DNA of 64,000 nucleotides from Ahrensia sp. (GTDB lineage Bacteria > Pseudomonadota > Alphaproteobacteria > Rhizobiales > Rhizobiaceae). The translations under genes were made by a program, and so were the position numbers. Positions 8,767 to 17,309 of the stretch are shown here, piece after piece. Positions within the stretch are counted from its first letter, which is position 1, and each line of letters begins with the position of its first letter. Below the pieces are notes generated by a model. The model had not been told where the DNA came from and did not search any database. It was given only the letters and a program-made list of their open reading frames with translations. The stretch lies in the NCBI GenBank assembly GCA_002706335.1, contig PAKZ01000017.1:1-64000 (forward strand). Direction: 5' to 3'.

Positions 8767-10071
8767 ATGCAGCGGCTGTTCGAACTTCTTGTGTCCTTCT
8801 CCAGGGACCGCCGCGGCAATTTCGCGACCATGTTCATCGTGCTGAGCGTGCCTCTTTTTCTCGCCGCCTCGCTGTCGCTGGATACGGCGCGCATGTTCGC
8901 CGTTCAAAACAAGCTGACATTCGCGGTCGACGCGGCCGCGCTCGCCACCACACAGGGCCTGACGCTGGGCGACATCAAGCTGGACGACGCCAAGACCGCG
9001 GTGCGCAAATATCTCGACGCCAATCTGGACGAGCGCAACCTTCAGGCTGCCGAGGTGACGGTGGATTCCATCACGGTCGACAAGGCCAATCGCTCGGTGC
9101 AGATCAAGGCGCATGCGATGATGCCGATGACGTTCACGGGCATTGTCGGCTATGACAGGCACCGGGTGGATGCCGTCTCCAAGGCGCAATATTCCAATAC
9201 AGAAGTCGAGGTGGTCATGGCGCTCGACGTCACCGGCTCGATGGGCAACAGGATCGGCGGCTGGGGGGCGCCTACCAAGCTGCAGGCGCTCAAGGACGCG
9301 GCCAGTTCCGGAATCACGACGCTGTTCGCCGATCTGAACCCGGACGACCGGGTGCGAGTGGGGCTTGTGCCCTATTCCGAAGCGGTGAACGCGGAGCCGA
9401 TCATCGACTCTATCGAGACAACCGGCGTCACCAAGCGAAGATGCAACTATTATTATTGCTGGTGGGAGACGACCTATCCGGATTGCGTGCGCGAACGGAC
9501 CGGTACCGAGAAGTATTCCGATGCCTTCGCCACGAGTTCCGCCAAGATCGGGTCATCCGACTACAGTTGCCCGAGTTCGAAGATCGTGCCGCTTTCTTCC
9601 AACGAAAGCGATCTGAAGACCAAGATCAGCAATTTCAGCGCGGATGGTTGTACCGCCGGCCACCTTGGCATCGCATGGGCCTATTACATGCTGTCGCCCA
9701 AATGGGCGCCCGCCTGGCCGGATGGCTCCGACCCGGAAGCCTATGACAAGGCAGGCATGAGCAAGAATGCGATCATCATGACAGATGGCGAGTTCAACAC
9801 GTTCGAATCGAACGGCTATTCCTGCTCGTCGTCGGGAACCAGCATGTCAGAGACCTATGCGCTGGCGCTGTGCGAGGCGATGAAGAACCAGAATATCAAA
9901 ATATACTCGATTGCCTTCAAGGCCGGGTATGCCGCGGAGACCCTGATGAAGGGGTGCGCTTCAAGCTCTGCCGGTCAAAAGCTCTATTACAATGCGACGG
10001 ACGACGAGACGCTGACGGAAGCCTTTGAAGAAATTGCCCGTGATATCAAGGGGCTGAGGCTTGTGAACTGA
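8767..10071 (+). CDS. TadG-like pilus assembly protein with von Willebrand A domain (copy 1)
   Basis: About 434 residues. The N-terminus has the Tad/TadG anchor: DRRGNFATMF followed by a hydrophobic helix (about residues 20-42) and the LDTARMF/AVDAAALA pattern. A von Willebrand A domain starts near residue 145, with the MIDAS motif DVTGS at about 153-157 and a conserved MTDGEFNTFE later. Several cysteines (in RRCN, YPDCV, YSCPS, DGCTAG, YSCSS, GCASS) suggest periplasmic disulfides. Such proteins are membrane-tethered and associated with Flp/Tad pili, but no other tad genes are in the window. ATG 8767 has a G-rich site upstream. It is paired with a highly similar gene at 10.3 kb. Confidence 0.82.
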   Translation: MQRLFELLVSFSRDRRGNFATMFIVLSVPLFLAASLSLDTARMFAVQNKLTFAVDAAALATTQGLTLGDIKLDDAKTAVRKYLDANLDERNLQAAEVTVDSITVDKANRSVQIKAHAMMPMTFTGIVGYDRHRVDAVSKAQYSNTEVEVVMALDVTGSMGNRIGGWGAPTKLQALKDAASSGITTLFADLNPDDRVRVGLVPYSEAVNAEPIIDSIETTGVTKRRCNYYYCWWETTYPDCVRERTGTEKYSDAFATSSAKIGSSDYSCPSSKIVPLSSNESDLKTKISNFSADGCTAGHLGIAWAYYMLSPKWAPAWPDGSDPEAYDKAGMSKNAIIMTDGEFNTFESNGYSCSSSGTSMSETYALALCEAMKNQNIKIYSIAFKAGYAAETLMKGCASSSAGQKLYYNATDDETLTEAFEEIARDIKGLRLVN

Positions 10072-10320
10072 CCTGACGTTATCTTCCTCTGGCGCCGGCC
10101 GGGCGCCTCTTGCCCGCTATTGGCGCCGCGTGGAAACAGCTGTTATCGGCGCACCGCTATCCGCACATTTATTAAGGTTATGGAAACCACCATGGCCGCG
10201 AATCCGGTCAAATCCGTTTCCTTAACGGTTCTGCGACCGCGCCTGGTTAAACCGAACCCCGTCGCATGGCGGAATGTGCTGATCCGTGCCTCCTGTCATG
10301 CCAAGGCAAGGGGTCTGATG

Positions 10321-11637
10321 ATGAAGCGTTTTCTCAAGAATGTTCAAGCCTTCGGGAAGGATCGGCGCGGCAATTTCGCAATCGTGTTCGTCCTGCTGAG
10401 TGTGCCGCTATTGCTGGCGGCCTCGCTGTCGATCGACGTGGCCCGTATGTTCTCGGTGCATAACAAACTCGCTTTCGCGGTCGACGCCGTGGCGCTCGCC
10501 ACGACACAGGACCTGACGCTCGGCACGATTTCCGAAGACGACGCCGAGGAGACCGTTCGCAAATATCTCGACGCCAATCTCGATCAGCGCAACATCCTGG
10601 CCTCAGAGGTTACCGTCGACGACATCCATATCGACAAGGTCAACCGGTCCGCCTCGATCGAGGCGCATGCCATGATGCCGATGACCTTTGCGGGAATCGT
10701 CGGCTATGACAAGCATCGCGTCGCCGCAGAAACCAAGGCGCAATTCTCCAACACGGAAGTCGAGGTCGTCATGGCGCTCGACCTGACCGGTTCGATGGAC
10801 AGCAATATCAGCGGTTGGGGCTCCCCGACCAAATTGTCCGCCCTGAAGAGTTCGGCCAAGCTGGCCGTAAAGACGCTGTTCGAAGATGTGAGTGAAGCGG
10901 ACCGGATCCGCGTCGGCCTTGTCCCCTATTCCGAAGCGGTGAACGCCGCGCCGGTGATCGACAGTATCGAGACAACCGGCGTCACCGTCTGTCAGAGATA
11001 CCGGTGGAACGGCAGCTGCCGTAAATGGAAAACCGTATATCCGGATTGTGTGGCCGAACGGACCGGAAGCCAGAAATATACCGACGCTTTCGCGACCAGT
11101 GCGGCCAAGATCACGTCGTCGGAATATGACTGTCCGAGTGCCGAGATCGTGCCGATGACCACCGATGAAAGCAAGTTGAAGAATGAGATCAACAATTTCC
11201 GGGCCGACGGCTGTACGGCAGGCCACATCGCCATCGCATGGTCCTATTACATGCTGTCATCGAAATGGGCCGCGGCATGGCCGGCTGGTTCCGACCCCGA
11301 GCCTTTCGGCGAGGCCGGCGTCAGCAAATATGCGATCATCATGACCGACGGCGAGTTCAACACATTCGAGACCGGCGGCTATTCCTGCTCCAGCTACTAC
11401 GGCGCGAAGCAGTCGGAGACCTACGCCGAGAATCTCTGCTCCGCCATGAAGACGAGCGGTATCAAGATCTATTCGATCGCCTTTGCCGCCGGGTCGAGCG
11501 CGGAAACATTGATGCGTAATTGCGCGTCGGCTTCGGCGGGCAAGAAGCTCTATTATAACGCCACGGACGAGGACGATCTCGAAGCCGCATTTCTGGAGAT
11601 CGCACGCGACATCAAGGGCCTCAGACTGGTCAACTGA
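10321..11637 (+). CDS. TadG-like pilus assembly protein with von Willebrand A domain (copy 2)
   Basis: About 438 residues, colinear with copy 1 over its whole length and clearly a tandem paralogue: both share the DRRGNFA anchor, SNTEVEVVMALD, PYSEAVNA, MTDGEFNTFE and an identical RDIKGLRLVN C-terminus. The MIDAS motif here is DLTGS. The region between MIDAS and MTDGEF varies most, for example VCQRYRWNGSC against RRCNYYYC in copy 1, with the cysteines kept. ATG 10318 or 10321 follows AAGGCAAGGGG; 10321 gives better spacing. The 249-base gap to copy 1 suggests it has its own promoter. Confidence 0.82.
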   Translation: MKRFLKNVQAFGKDRRGNFAIVFVLLSVPLLLAASLSIDVARMFSVHNKLAFAVDAVALATTQDLTLGTISEDDAEETVRKYLDANLDQRNILASEVTVDDIHIDKVNRSASIEAHAMMPMTFAGIVGYDKHRVAAETKAQFSNTEVEVVMALDLTGSMDSNISGWGSPTKLSALKSSAKLAVKTLFEDVSEADRIRVGLVPYSEAVNAAPVIDSIETTGVTVCQRYRWNGSCRKWKTVYPDCVAERTGSQKYTDAFATSAAKITSSEYDCPSAEIVPMTTDESKLKNEINNFRADGCTAGHIAIAWSYYMLSSKWAAAWPAGSDPEPFGEAGVSKYAIIMTDGEFNTFETGGYSCSSYYGAKQSETYAENLCSAMKTSGIKIYSIAFAAGSSAETLMRNCASASAGKKLYYNATDEDDLEAAFLEIARDIKGLRLVN

Positions 11638-11697
11638 CCGGAAGGCGGCGCTTGCCGCCTTCTTCGCCCAAACGGCGGATAACCGGGCCGCAGAGCC

Positions 11698-12408
11698 CTA
11701 AGAGTATCCGCCGCGCGGGCCATGCTCGCCGTTTTCCTCCATCTGGCGATAGAAGTCGCGGATGGTCTTGCCGCGTTCGGGGCGGAAGGTCTCGGCCAGC
11801 GTCTCGATCTCGCGAACGCGGTTGACGCGGAACATGCGGAAATCCTGGCGCAGCAGGCACCATCCGACGAAGAGCCACCGGTCGCCCCAGAACCAGAGCC
11901 CGAGCGGATGGATGGAGCGGCTGGTCGTTTTCCCGTCGGCATCCACGTAATCGAAGCGAATGACGTTGCGGCTTTCGGCGGCGCGCTCGACGACGTCGAG
12001 CTTTTTGCGGTCGTCGTCGCTCATCAGGAATGTCGGTGCGTGGATCTCGGTCGCGCGGAGGCGGGCGCGTTCGGCATCTGGCAGGATCGTCTCGATCTTT
12101 ACGAGCGCCTCTTCGGCGGCGCGCGCGAGCGTGGCGCCGCCAAGCGCCTTGACGAGCCGCGCCCCCGCCACGAGCGAGACGATCTCGTCGCGCGAGAACA
12201 TCAGCGGCGGAAGGTCGAAGCCCTCCCGCATGATGTATCCGACACCCGCCTCGCCGTCGATCGGCACGCCGGTCGACTGGAGGTCGGCGATATCGCGATA
12301 GATCGTACGCTCCGAGACTTCGAGCTTCCCGGCCAGCTTCTTCGCTGTGACCAGCCGGCCGCCGCGCAGGTGCTGAACGATCTGGAAGAGGCGGTCGGCG
12401 CGTCGCAT
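11698..12408 (-). CDS. YafY-family HTH/WYL-domain transcriptional regulator
   Basis: A 236-residue protein. The N-terminal winged helix-turn-helix (MRRADRLFQIVQHLRG, then VSERTIYRDIADLQ) is the HTH_11 type. The C-terminal WYL domain contains RFDYVDADGKTTSRSIHPL, LWFWGDRWLFVGWC and FRMFRVNRVREI. WYL domains often sense small ligands or nucleic acid; the ligand here is unknown. The gene overlaps the upstream DJ-1 gene by ATGA, so the VOC, DJ-1 and WYL genes form one minus-strand operon. The regulator probably controls its own operon, possibly through the inverted repeat at 13438-13463. Confidence 0.85.
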   Translation of the reverse strand: MRRADRLFQIVQHLRGGRLVTAKKLAGKLEVSERTIYRDIADLQSTGVPIDGEAGVGYIMREGFDLPPLMFSRDEIVSLVAGARLVKALGGATLARAAEEALVKIETILPDAERARLRATEIHAPTFLMSDDDRKKLDVVERAAESRNVIRFDYVDADGKTTSRSIHPLGLWFWGDRWLFVGWCLLRQDFRMFRVNRVREIETLAETFRPERGKTIRDFYRQMEENGEHGPRGGYS

Positions 12409-12998
12409 CAGTTCGTTCCCTGTTCGTATTCGCGCGCGAACATGGCGCGCATTCCGGCGACCTGTTCGCCGGCTTCAGGCAGCATGGCCGCGAGCATTGC
12501 GCAGGCGAATGTGCCGGGAGCGGAGCCTGGCGCGGAGATGACACCGTCGGCGACGGCGTGCGGGACCTCTCGGTATTCCTCCGATCCCTCGTAGCCGCCG
12601 GTCGCCTCGAGGAGCCAGTCGCGTCCATTGCTGGTATGCGCGCGACCGGCGAACAGGCCTGCGCGGGCAAGAGGGACGGTGCCCGCGCAGATGCCGCCGA
12701 TGACAGCGCCTGCCTCGCGGTGGACGCGCAACGCTTCCGCGATGTCCGGCGCATCATCGCCGGTCCAGCTGTCGGAACCGATGACGGCAAGCGCGTCGAA
12801 GGTTCCGGCCTTCGCCTTTTCGAACGCTTCGCCGTCAGCGAAGCGCAGCCCGGCGATCGATGTCACCGGGGCAGCGCCTGGTGTCAGGAGCCGGACATCG
12901 ATGCCGAACCATTCTCGCGCGGAGGCTGCGAGCAACGGATACTCCCAGTCGGCGAAGCCCTCGACCAGCAGCACGCCAAGCGTTTTCGCGTCCGGCAT
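12408..12998 (-). CDS. DJ-1/PfpI family protein
   Basis: A 196-residue class I glutamine amidotransferase-like protein. The N-terminus LGVLLVEGFADWEYPLL carries the acidic residue that typically supports the nucleophilic Cys, and AVIGGICAGTVPLARAG holds the nucleophile elbow. The family includes glyoxalase III and deglycase-like proteins, chaperones and thiol-stress proteins; the specific activity cannot be assigned. It ends in an ATGA overlap with the WYL regulator and starts 15 bases after the VOC gene, so the three are co-transcribed. The pairing with a glyoxalase-fold protein hints at a role in reactive-aldehyde or electrophile stress (inference). Confidence 0.83.
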   Translation of the reverse strand: MPDAKTLGVLLVEGFADWEYPLLAASAREWFGIDVRLLTPGAAPVTSIAGLRFADGEAFEKAKAGTFDALAVIGSDSWTGDDAPDIAEALRVHREAGAVIGGICAGTVPLARAGLFAGRAHTSNGRDWLLEATGGYEGSEEYREVPHAVADGVISAPGSAPGTFACAMLAAMLPEAGEQVAGMRAMFAREYEQGTN

Positions 12999-13013
12999 CG
13001 TTACCGTCTCCCG

Positions 13014-13388
13014 TCAGTTGTAGGTGAAGAGCCCGATGGAGTTGCCGTCGGGATCGGTGGCGTAGAAGAAGCTTCCCGCCGGGATGTCGATTGTCGGGGA
13101 CATGACCTGGCCGCCGGCGGCCTTCACGCGGCTCATGGCATCGTCGAGCGAACCGTCGACGGCGAGATGGATGGTGTTGCCGGAGCCGGCTTCGGAGGGC
13201 TTGCCCGGATAGAGATGGCCGGAGACGCCCATGTCGTCCATGGAGGAGAACATGACCATCGGATTAGGGCCGGTATCGTCCCGGCGCATGGAGATGGACA
13301 ACACTTCTTCGTAGAAGCGCTTGGAGGCATCGAGGTCGGAGACCGGAATCTCGAACCAGACACAGGTGTTTTTCGGCATATCGGACAT
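13014..13388 (-). CDS. VOC family (glyoxalase/bleomycin-resistance fold) protein
   Basis: A 124-residue single-domain vicinal oxygen chelate protein. Two beta-alpha-beta-beta-beta modules are visible: VWFEIPVSDLDASKRFYEEV in the first and TIHLAVDGSLDDAMSRVKAAGG in the second, ending DPDGNSIGLFTYN. The Glu usually found in the final GNxxEL segment is Gly here (GNSIGL), so the classical metal site is incomplete; enzymatic function is therefore uncertain. It is the first gene of the operon with the DJ-1 and WYL genes. A perfect inverted repeat lies 50-75 bases upstream of its start codon. Confidence 0.82.
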   Translation of the reverse strand: MSDMPKNTCVWFEIPVSDLDASKRFYEEVLSISMRRDDTGPNPMVMFSSMDDMGVSGHLYPGKPSEAGSGNTIHLAVDGSLDDAMSRVKAAGGQVMSPTIDIPAGSFFYATDPDGNSIGLFTYN

Positions 13389-13437
13389 GAACGGTCCCTT
13401 TCGGATGGAGCGGAGTACGGTTTGACTCTCTCACACC

Positions 13438-13463
13438 CCTCCTGACAGCATTCTGTCAGGAGG
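13438..13463. repeat. Perfect 11-bp inverted repeat upstream of the VOC/DJ-1/WYL operon
   Basis: CCTCCTGACAG and CTGTCAGGAGG are exact reverse complements separated by CATT. The element lies between the SDR stop codon (13482) and the VOC start codon (13388). There is no T run on the minus strand after it, so it is not a classical terminator for the SDR gene. It could be an operator for the WYL regulator, or a Rho-independent element lacking its tail. Confidence 0.6.
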
Positions 13464-13481
13464 ACCGCCACCCGAAAACCG

Positions 13482-14273
13482 TCAATCTTCTTCGGGCACC
13501 GGCACCGTGTAGTTCAGTGCCAGCCGGCCGCCATCGGCATAGATCGTCTGGCCGGTGATGTAGCCGGCTTCGTCGGACGCAAGGAAGGAGACAGTGGACG
13601 CGATCTCCGATGTCTCGCCGATGCGCAGCAGCGGCGTGCGCGACAGGATACGGTTTCTCGCCTCCGGATCGTTGTTCACGGTGGCGAGCATGTCGGTCAT
13701 GATGGAGCCGGGGCCGACCGCGTTGACGCGGATGCCGTAGGGCGCGAGCGACATGGCCATGACCTTGGTGAGCTGGTTCACGCCGCCCTTCGAAACGCAA
13801 TAAGGCACCTGGTTGGGAATGGCGACGGTGGCGTTGATCGACGACATGTTGACGATGGCGCCCGCAGGCCCCTCGTTCTTCACCTTCTCGACCATCAGAC
13901 GCGCAGCTGCCTGACCGCAGAGAAACTGTCCCTTCAGATTGACGCGCATGACGCGGTCGAAATCGTCTTCCGAGACGTCGAGGAAATCCGCGGCGTGAAC
14001 GATGCCGGCATTGTTGACGAGGATATCGATGTCTCCAAAGACATCGAGCGTCGAGGCCATGAGGTTGTGGACCGACAGCCGGTCGCCGACATCGGTTGCG
14101 ATAAAGCGGACGTCGCCGAGCGTGGCGAGATCCTTCTCGGCCGCCTGGCCCTTGCGCTCGTCGACATCGGCAATCGCGACGCGCACATTGTCCTGCAAGA
14201 GCCGCTTGGCGATTGCGTAGCCGATACCCTGCGCGCCGCCCGTAACGATCGCGATCTTTCCGTCGAGTGCCAT
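13482..14273 (-). CDS. SDR family NAD(P)-dependent oxidoreductase
   Basis: A 263-residue classical short-chain dehydrogenase. The Rossmann motif TGGAQGIG lies near residue 11, followed by NNAG, a catalytic Ser in MSSINA, and Tyr and Lys in YCVSK. An Asp at the end of beta-2 (AIADVDE) favours NAD over NADP. The C-terminus shows the usual ITGQTIYADGG. The substrate is unknown; the family includes glucose, diacetyl and hydroxysteroid-type dehydrogenases. The start ATG at 14273 follows a purine-rich GGGAGA; a much longer open frame reaching 15074 runs antisense through the nitrilase gene and is rejected. It is divergent from the nitrilase gene. Confidence 0.87.
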   Translation of the reverse strand: MALDGKIAIVTGGAQGIGYAIAKRLLQDNVRVAIADVDERKGQAAEKDLATLGDVRFIATDVGDRLSVHNLMASTLDVFGDIDILVNNAGIVHAADFLDVSEDDFDRVMRVNLKGQFLCGQAAARLMVEKVKNEGPAGAIVNMSSINATVAIPNQVPYCVSKGGVNQLTKVMAMSLAPYGIRVNAVGPGSIMTDMLATVNNDPEARNRILSRTPLLRIGETSEIASTVSFLASDEAGYITGQTIYADGGRLALNYTVPVPEED

Positions 14274-14402
14274 GATGGTCTCCCTGATTGTACCGAGAGA
14301 CCTAGCGTCATCGAGGCGAAATGGAAACAGGCCGCCGGAAAGCGATATGATTACGGACGATTCGCGATAGGGCGGGTCCGGTCGCCAGCGTAAGGAAAAG
14401 TG

Positions 14403-15206
14403 ATGAAGGTCGCGGTTTGTCAGAGCCCCGTTACCGCTGAAATCTCCGCCAATGGCCGGGCGATCCGAAAGCTGATCGGCGAGGCGGCGGACAGAGGGGC
14501 CCGGCTGGCTGTCTTCTGCGAGTCCGCGCTTTCCGGCTTCGCCAAGGAACATGTGCTGTCGTGGAGTTCCTTCGACTGGGGCTCTCTGGACAGGGAGATG
14601 GCATCGATCGCCGCGCTGTGCCGGGAGAGGGGCGTCTTCGCGGCGGTCGGGACGGCGCAGCGGATCGACGGCGATCATCCGCCGCATAACAGCTTGCTGA
14701 TTATTTCCGACAGGGGCGAACGGATTGCCTGCTACGACAAGCGGTTCCTGTCGAATAGCGAGTTGAGGGGTTGGTACACGCCGGGGGACGGCTCGGTGAC
14801 CTTCTCGGTCGACGGCTATCTGTTCGGCTGCGCCATCTGCATCGAAACGCAGTTTCCGGAACTGTTTATCGACTATGAAAGGCTGGGAGTCGACGCGGTG
14901 CTGTTCCCGTCCATGTCGCTTCCGCCGTTTTTCCTGACCTCGACGCTGGCACATGCGGGGCATAATTGCATCTGGATCGCCGCGGCGACCTGCACGAATG
15001 CTGCGGAGCAGGGGCCGAGCGGAATTGCCGGGCCTGACGGGAAATGGATGGCGCAATGCGCGCCGGCCGGGCAATTGGCCATCGCGGAAATCGACCGTGC
15101 CGATCCTGCCTTCGACATCGCGCTGAACCGGGCGCGGCCCTGGCGCGCGGCGGCCCGGCAGGGCGATATCTACCGGGCGGCGGCGATGATCGGCGAGAAA
15201 GCCTGA
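14403..15206 (+). CDS. Carbon-nitrogen hydrolase (nitrilase superfamily)
   Basis: A 267-residue protein with the nitrilase catalytic triad in order: Glu in FCESALSGF, Lys in CYDKRFLSN and the nucleophilic Cys in CAICIETQFPE. Members hydrolyse or condense amides and nitriles; the exact substrate cannot be read from sequence. ATG 14403 is chosen over GTG 14400 because TAAGGA is better spaced. The gene converges on the acyl-CoA synthetase gene with only nine bases between their stop codons and no obvious terminator. The neighbouring SDR is divergent, and no pathway link is evident. Confidence 0.83.
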   Translation: MKVAVCQSPVTAEISANGRAIRKLIGEAADRGARLAVFCESALSGFAKEHVLSWSSFDWGSLDREMASIAALCRERGVFAAVGTAQRIDGDHPPHNSLLIISDRGERIACYDKRFLSNSELRGWYTPGDGSVTFSVDGYLFGCAICIETQFPELFIDYERLGVDAVLFPSMSLPPFFLTSTLAHAGHNCIWIAAATCTNAAEQGPSGIAGPDGKWMAQCAPAGQLAIAEIDRADPAFDIALNRARPWRAAARQGDIYRAAAMIGEKA

Positions 15207-15215
15207 TAATGACGA

Positions 15216-17141
15216 TCAGGCCGCGGCGGCCTGTCCCACATTTCGCTCCTTCAGAACCGTGCCGATCTCGTCAAGAATGGCGGGATCGTCGATGGTCGCC
15301 GGCATCTTCCAGGGTTCGCCGTCGGCGATCTTCTGCATGGTGCCGCGCAGGATCTTGCCGGAGCGGGTCTTGGGCAGGCGGTCGACAGTGAGCGCGATCT
15401 TGAAGGCGGCGACAGGGCCGATCTCGTCACGCACGAGTTTGACCACTTCGCGCTCGATTTCGTCGACAGACCGGGTCACGCCGGAATTGAGCACGATGAA
15501 GCCGGCGGGCAACTGGCCCTTCAACTGGTCGGCGATGCCGATGACGGCGCATTCGGCGACGTCGGGATGGCCGGCGATGACTTCCTCCATCGCGCCGGTC
15601 GACAGGCGATGGCCGGCGACATTGATGATGTCGTCGGTGCGCGCCATGATGAAGAGGTAGCCGTCCTCGTCCATGTAGCCGGCGTCGGATGTCTTGTAGT
15701 AACCGGGGAACTCGTCGAGATAGGCCGAGCGGAAACGGGTGTCGGCATTCCACAGCGTTGGCAGGGCCGCCGGCGGCAGCGGTAATTTGACGACGATGTT
15801 GCCGAGCGTGCCGGCGGGTACTGGATGGCCTGCATCGTCGATGACCTGCACGTCGTAACCGGGCATGGCGACGGTCGGCGAGCCGATTTTGACCGGCAAC
15901 TCGCCGAGACCCAGCGGATTGCCGGCAATCGCCCAGCCGGTCTCCGTCTGCCACCAGTGGTCTATGACGGGAACCTTGAGCTTCTCCTGCGCCCATTTGA
16001 TCGTATCCGGATCGGCGCGCTCGCCCGCGAGAAAGAGCGATCGCAGGCTCTTCAGATCGTATTTGCCGATCAGGCTGCCTGTCGGGTCCTCCTTCTTGAT
16101 GGCGCGGAAGGCGGTCGGTGCGGTGAAGAGCGACGATACGCCATGGTCCTGGATGACGCGCCAGAAAGTGCCCGCATCGGGCGTGCCGACGGGCTTGCCC
16201 TCGAAGACGATGGTTGTCGCGCCGAGGAGCAGCGGGGCATAGGTTATGTAGGAATGGCCGACGACCCAGCCGACATCGGAGGCGGCCCAGAAGACCTCGC
16301 CCGGCTCGATGCCGTAGAGCGCCTTCATGGAGTACAGCAGTGCGACCATGTGCCCGCCATTGTCGCGGACAACGCCCTTGGGCTGGCCGGTCGTGCCGGA
16401 AGTATAGAGGATGTAGAGCGGATCGGTCGCGGCGACGGGGACGCAGGGCACCTTCGTGCCCGCTTCCATATGCGCCCAGACGACGGCGGCGTAGTCGGTG
16501 TCGCGGCCGGGCTCGAGATCGTAGGGGTGCTCCTCGCGCTCCAGCACGAGGCAATGATCGGGCTTGAACTTCGCCTGGGCGATCGCATTGTCCAGCAGCG
16601 GCTTGTAGGGCACCTGTCGTGCCGGCTCTATGCCGCAGGAGGCGGCGACGACCACCTTGGGATGACAGTCGTCGATACGGGTAGCGAGCTCATGAGCCGC
16701 GAAGCCACCGAATACGACGGAGTGGACCGCGCCGAGACGGGCGACGGCGAGCATGGTGAAGACCGCTTCCGGTACCATCGGCATGTAAATCAGGACGCGG
16801 TCGCCCTTTTTGACGCCGAGATCGCGCAGCACCGCTGCGAGTGCCTCGACCTCCTTCAACAGTTCCGCGTAGTTGAAGGTCTTCTTCTTGCCGGTGATAG
16901 GGCTGTCGTAGATAACCGCAGTCTGTTCGCCGCGCCCGGCTTCGACATGCCGGTCGACGGCGTTATGGCAGGTGTTGCATTCTGCGCCGTGAAACCAGCG
17001 GCCATAGACGCCAGAATCCGCGTCGAAGACGGTGTTCCACGGCTTGAACCAGTCGATGGCTTCGGCCTGCTTCTCCCAGAACAGGCCCGGATCCTTCTTC
17101 CAGTCGGCATAGACGGCGTGATAGCCGGACGCATTGCTCAT
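15216..17141 (-). CDS. prpE: Propionyl-CoA synthetase PrpE-type acyl-CoA ligase
   Basis: A 641-residue ANL-superfamily enzyme that activates propionate (or acetate) to its CoA thioester through an acyl-adenylate. The N-terminal ACS-type cap starts near WKKDPGLFWEKQAEAIDWF. The ATP-binding P-loop is YTSGTTGQPKG, the adenylation motif includes DHWWQTETGWAI, and the acetylatable catalytic Lys sits in KTRSGKILRGTM. The CoA-linked features and HGAECNTCHNAVDRH near residue 55 favour PrpE over Acs. It probably acts alone, since no methylcitrate-cycle genes are adjacent. The gene converges with the nitrilase gene. Confidence 0.85.
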   Translation of the reverse strand: MSNASGYHAVYADWKKDPGLFWEKQAEAIDWFKPWNTVFDADSGVYGRWFHGAECNTCHNAVDRHVEAGRGEQTAVIYDSPITGKKKTFNYAELLKEVEALAAVLRDLGVKKGDRVLIYMPMVPEAVFTMLAVARLGAVHSVVFGGFAAHELATRIDDCHPKVVVAASCGIEPARQVPYKPLLDNAIAQAKFKPDHCLVLEREEHPYDLEPGRDTDYAAVVWAHMEAGTKVPCVPVAATDPLYILYTSGTTGQPKGVVRDNGGHMVALLYSMKALYGIEPGEVFWAASDVGWVVGHSYITYAPLLLGATTIVFEGKPVGTPDAGTFWRVIQDHGVSSLFTAPTAFRAIKKEDPTGSLIGKYDLKSLRSLFLAGERADPDTIKWAQEKLKVPVIDHWWQTETGWAIAGNPLGLGELPVKIGSPTVAMPGYDVQVIDDAGHPVPAGTLGNIVVKLPLPPAALPTLWNADTRFRSAYLDEFPGYYKTSDAGYMDEDGYLFIMARTDDIINVAGHRLSTGAMEEVIAGHPDVAECAVIGIADQLKGQLPAGFIVLNSGVTRSVDEIEREVVKLVRDEIGPVAAFKIALTVDRLPKTRSGKILRGTMQKIADGEPWKMPATIDDPAILDEIGTVLKERNVGQAAAA

Positions 17142-17309
17142 GACGGTACTCCTCCCGCATTCAAGAGATCCGCTCCCGGCTTCCCTCCGGAACGCGGTTT
17201 CCTCGTGCCAGAACGGATGCTATTCGTCCATTTGACTTACGCCTAAGCCGAACGGGGCCAGAGCGCGACATTTGCGCGCAGCCCGTAACCCGAGCCGGAC
17301 GGATTCCTT

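Noticed and set aside
8284-9189. A 301-residue minus-strand open frame
   Set aside because: It is antisense to the 100-residue hypothetical gene and the first TadG-like gene, has no recognisable domain and shows a His/Arg-rich composition typical of shadow frames in GC-rich DNA.
13438-13463. Inverted repeat as a standard Rho-independent terminator for the SDR gene
   Set aside because: No T run follows on the minus strand. It is kept as a repeat with possible operator role instead.
13482-15074. SDR gene extended to a 530-residue protein
   Set aside because: The extra N-terminal ~267 residues are antisense to the nitrilase-family gene and have no domain. A normal SDR start with Rossmann fold lies at 14273.
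15825-17246. A 473-residue plus-strand open frame opposite prpE
   Set aside because: It is the complement of a well-conserved acyl-CoA synthetase gene; the same holds for long frames opposite the phytase-like, pgk, gap and tkt genes.
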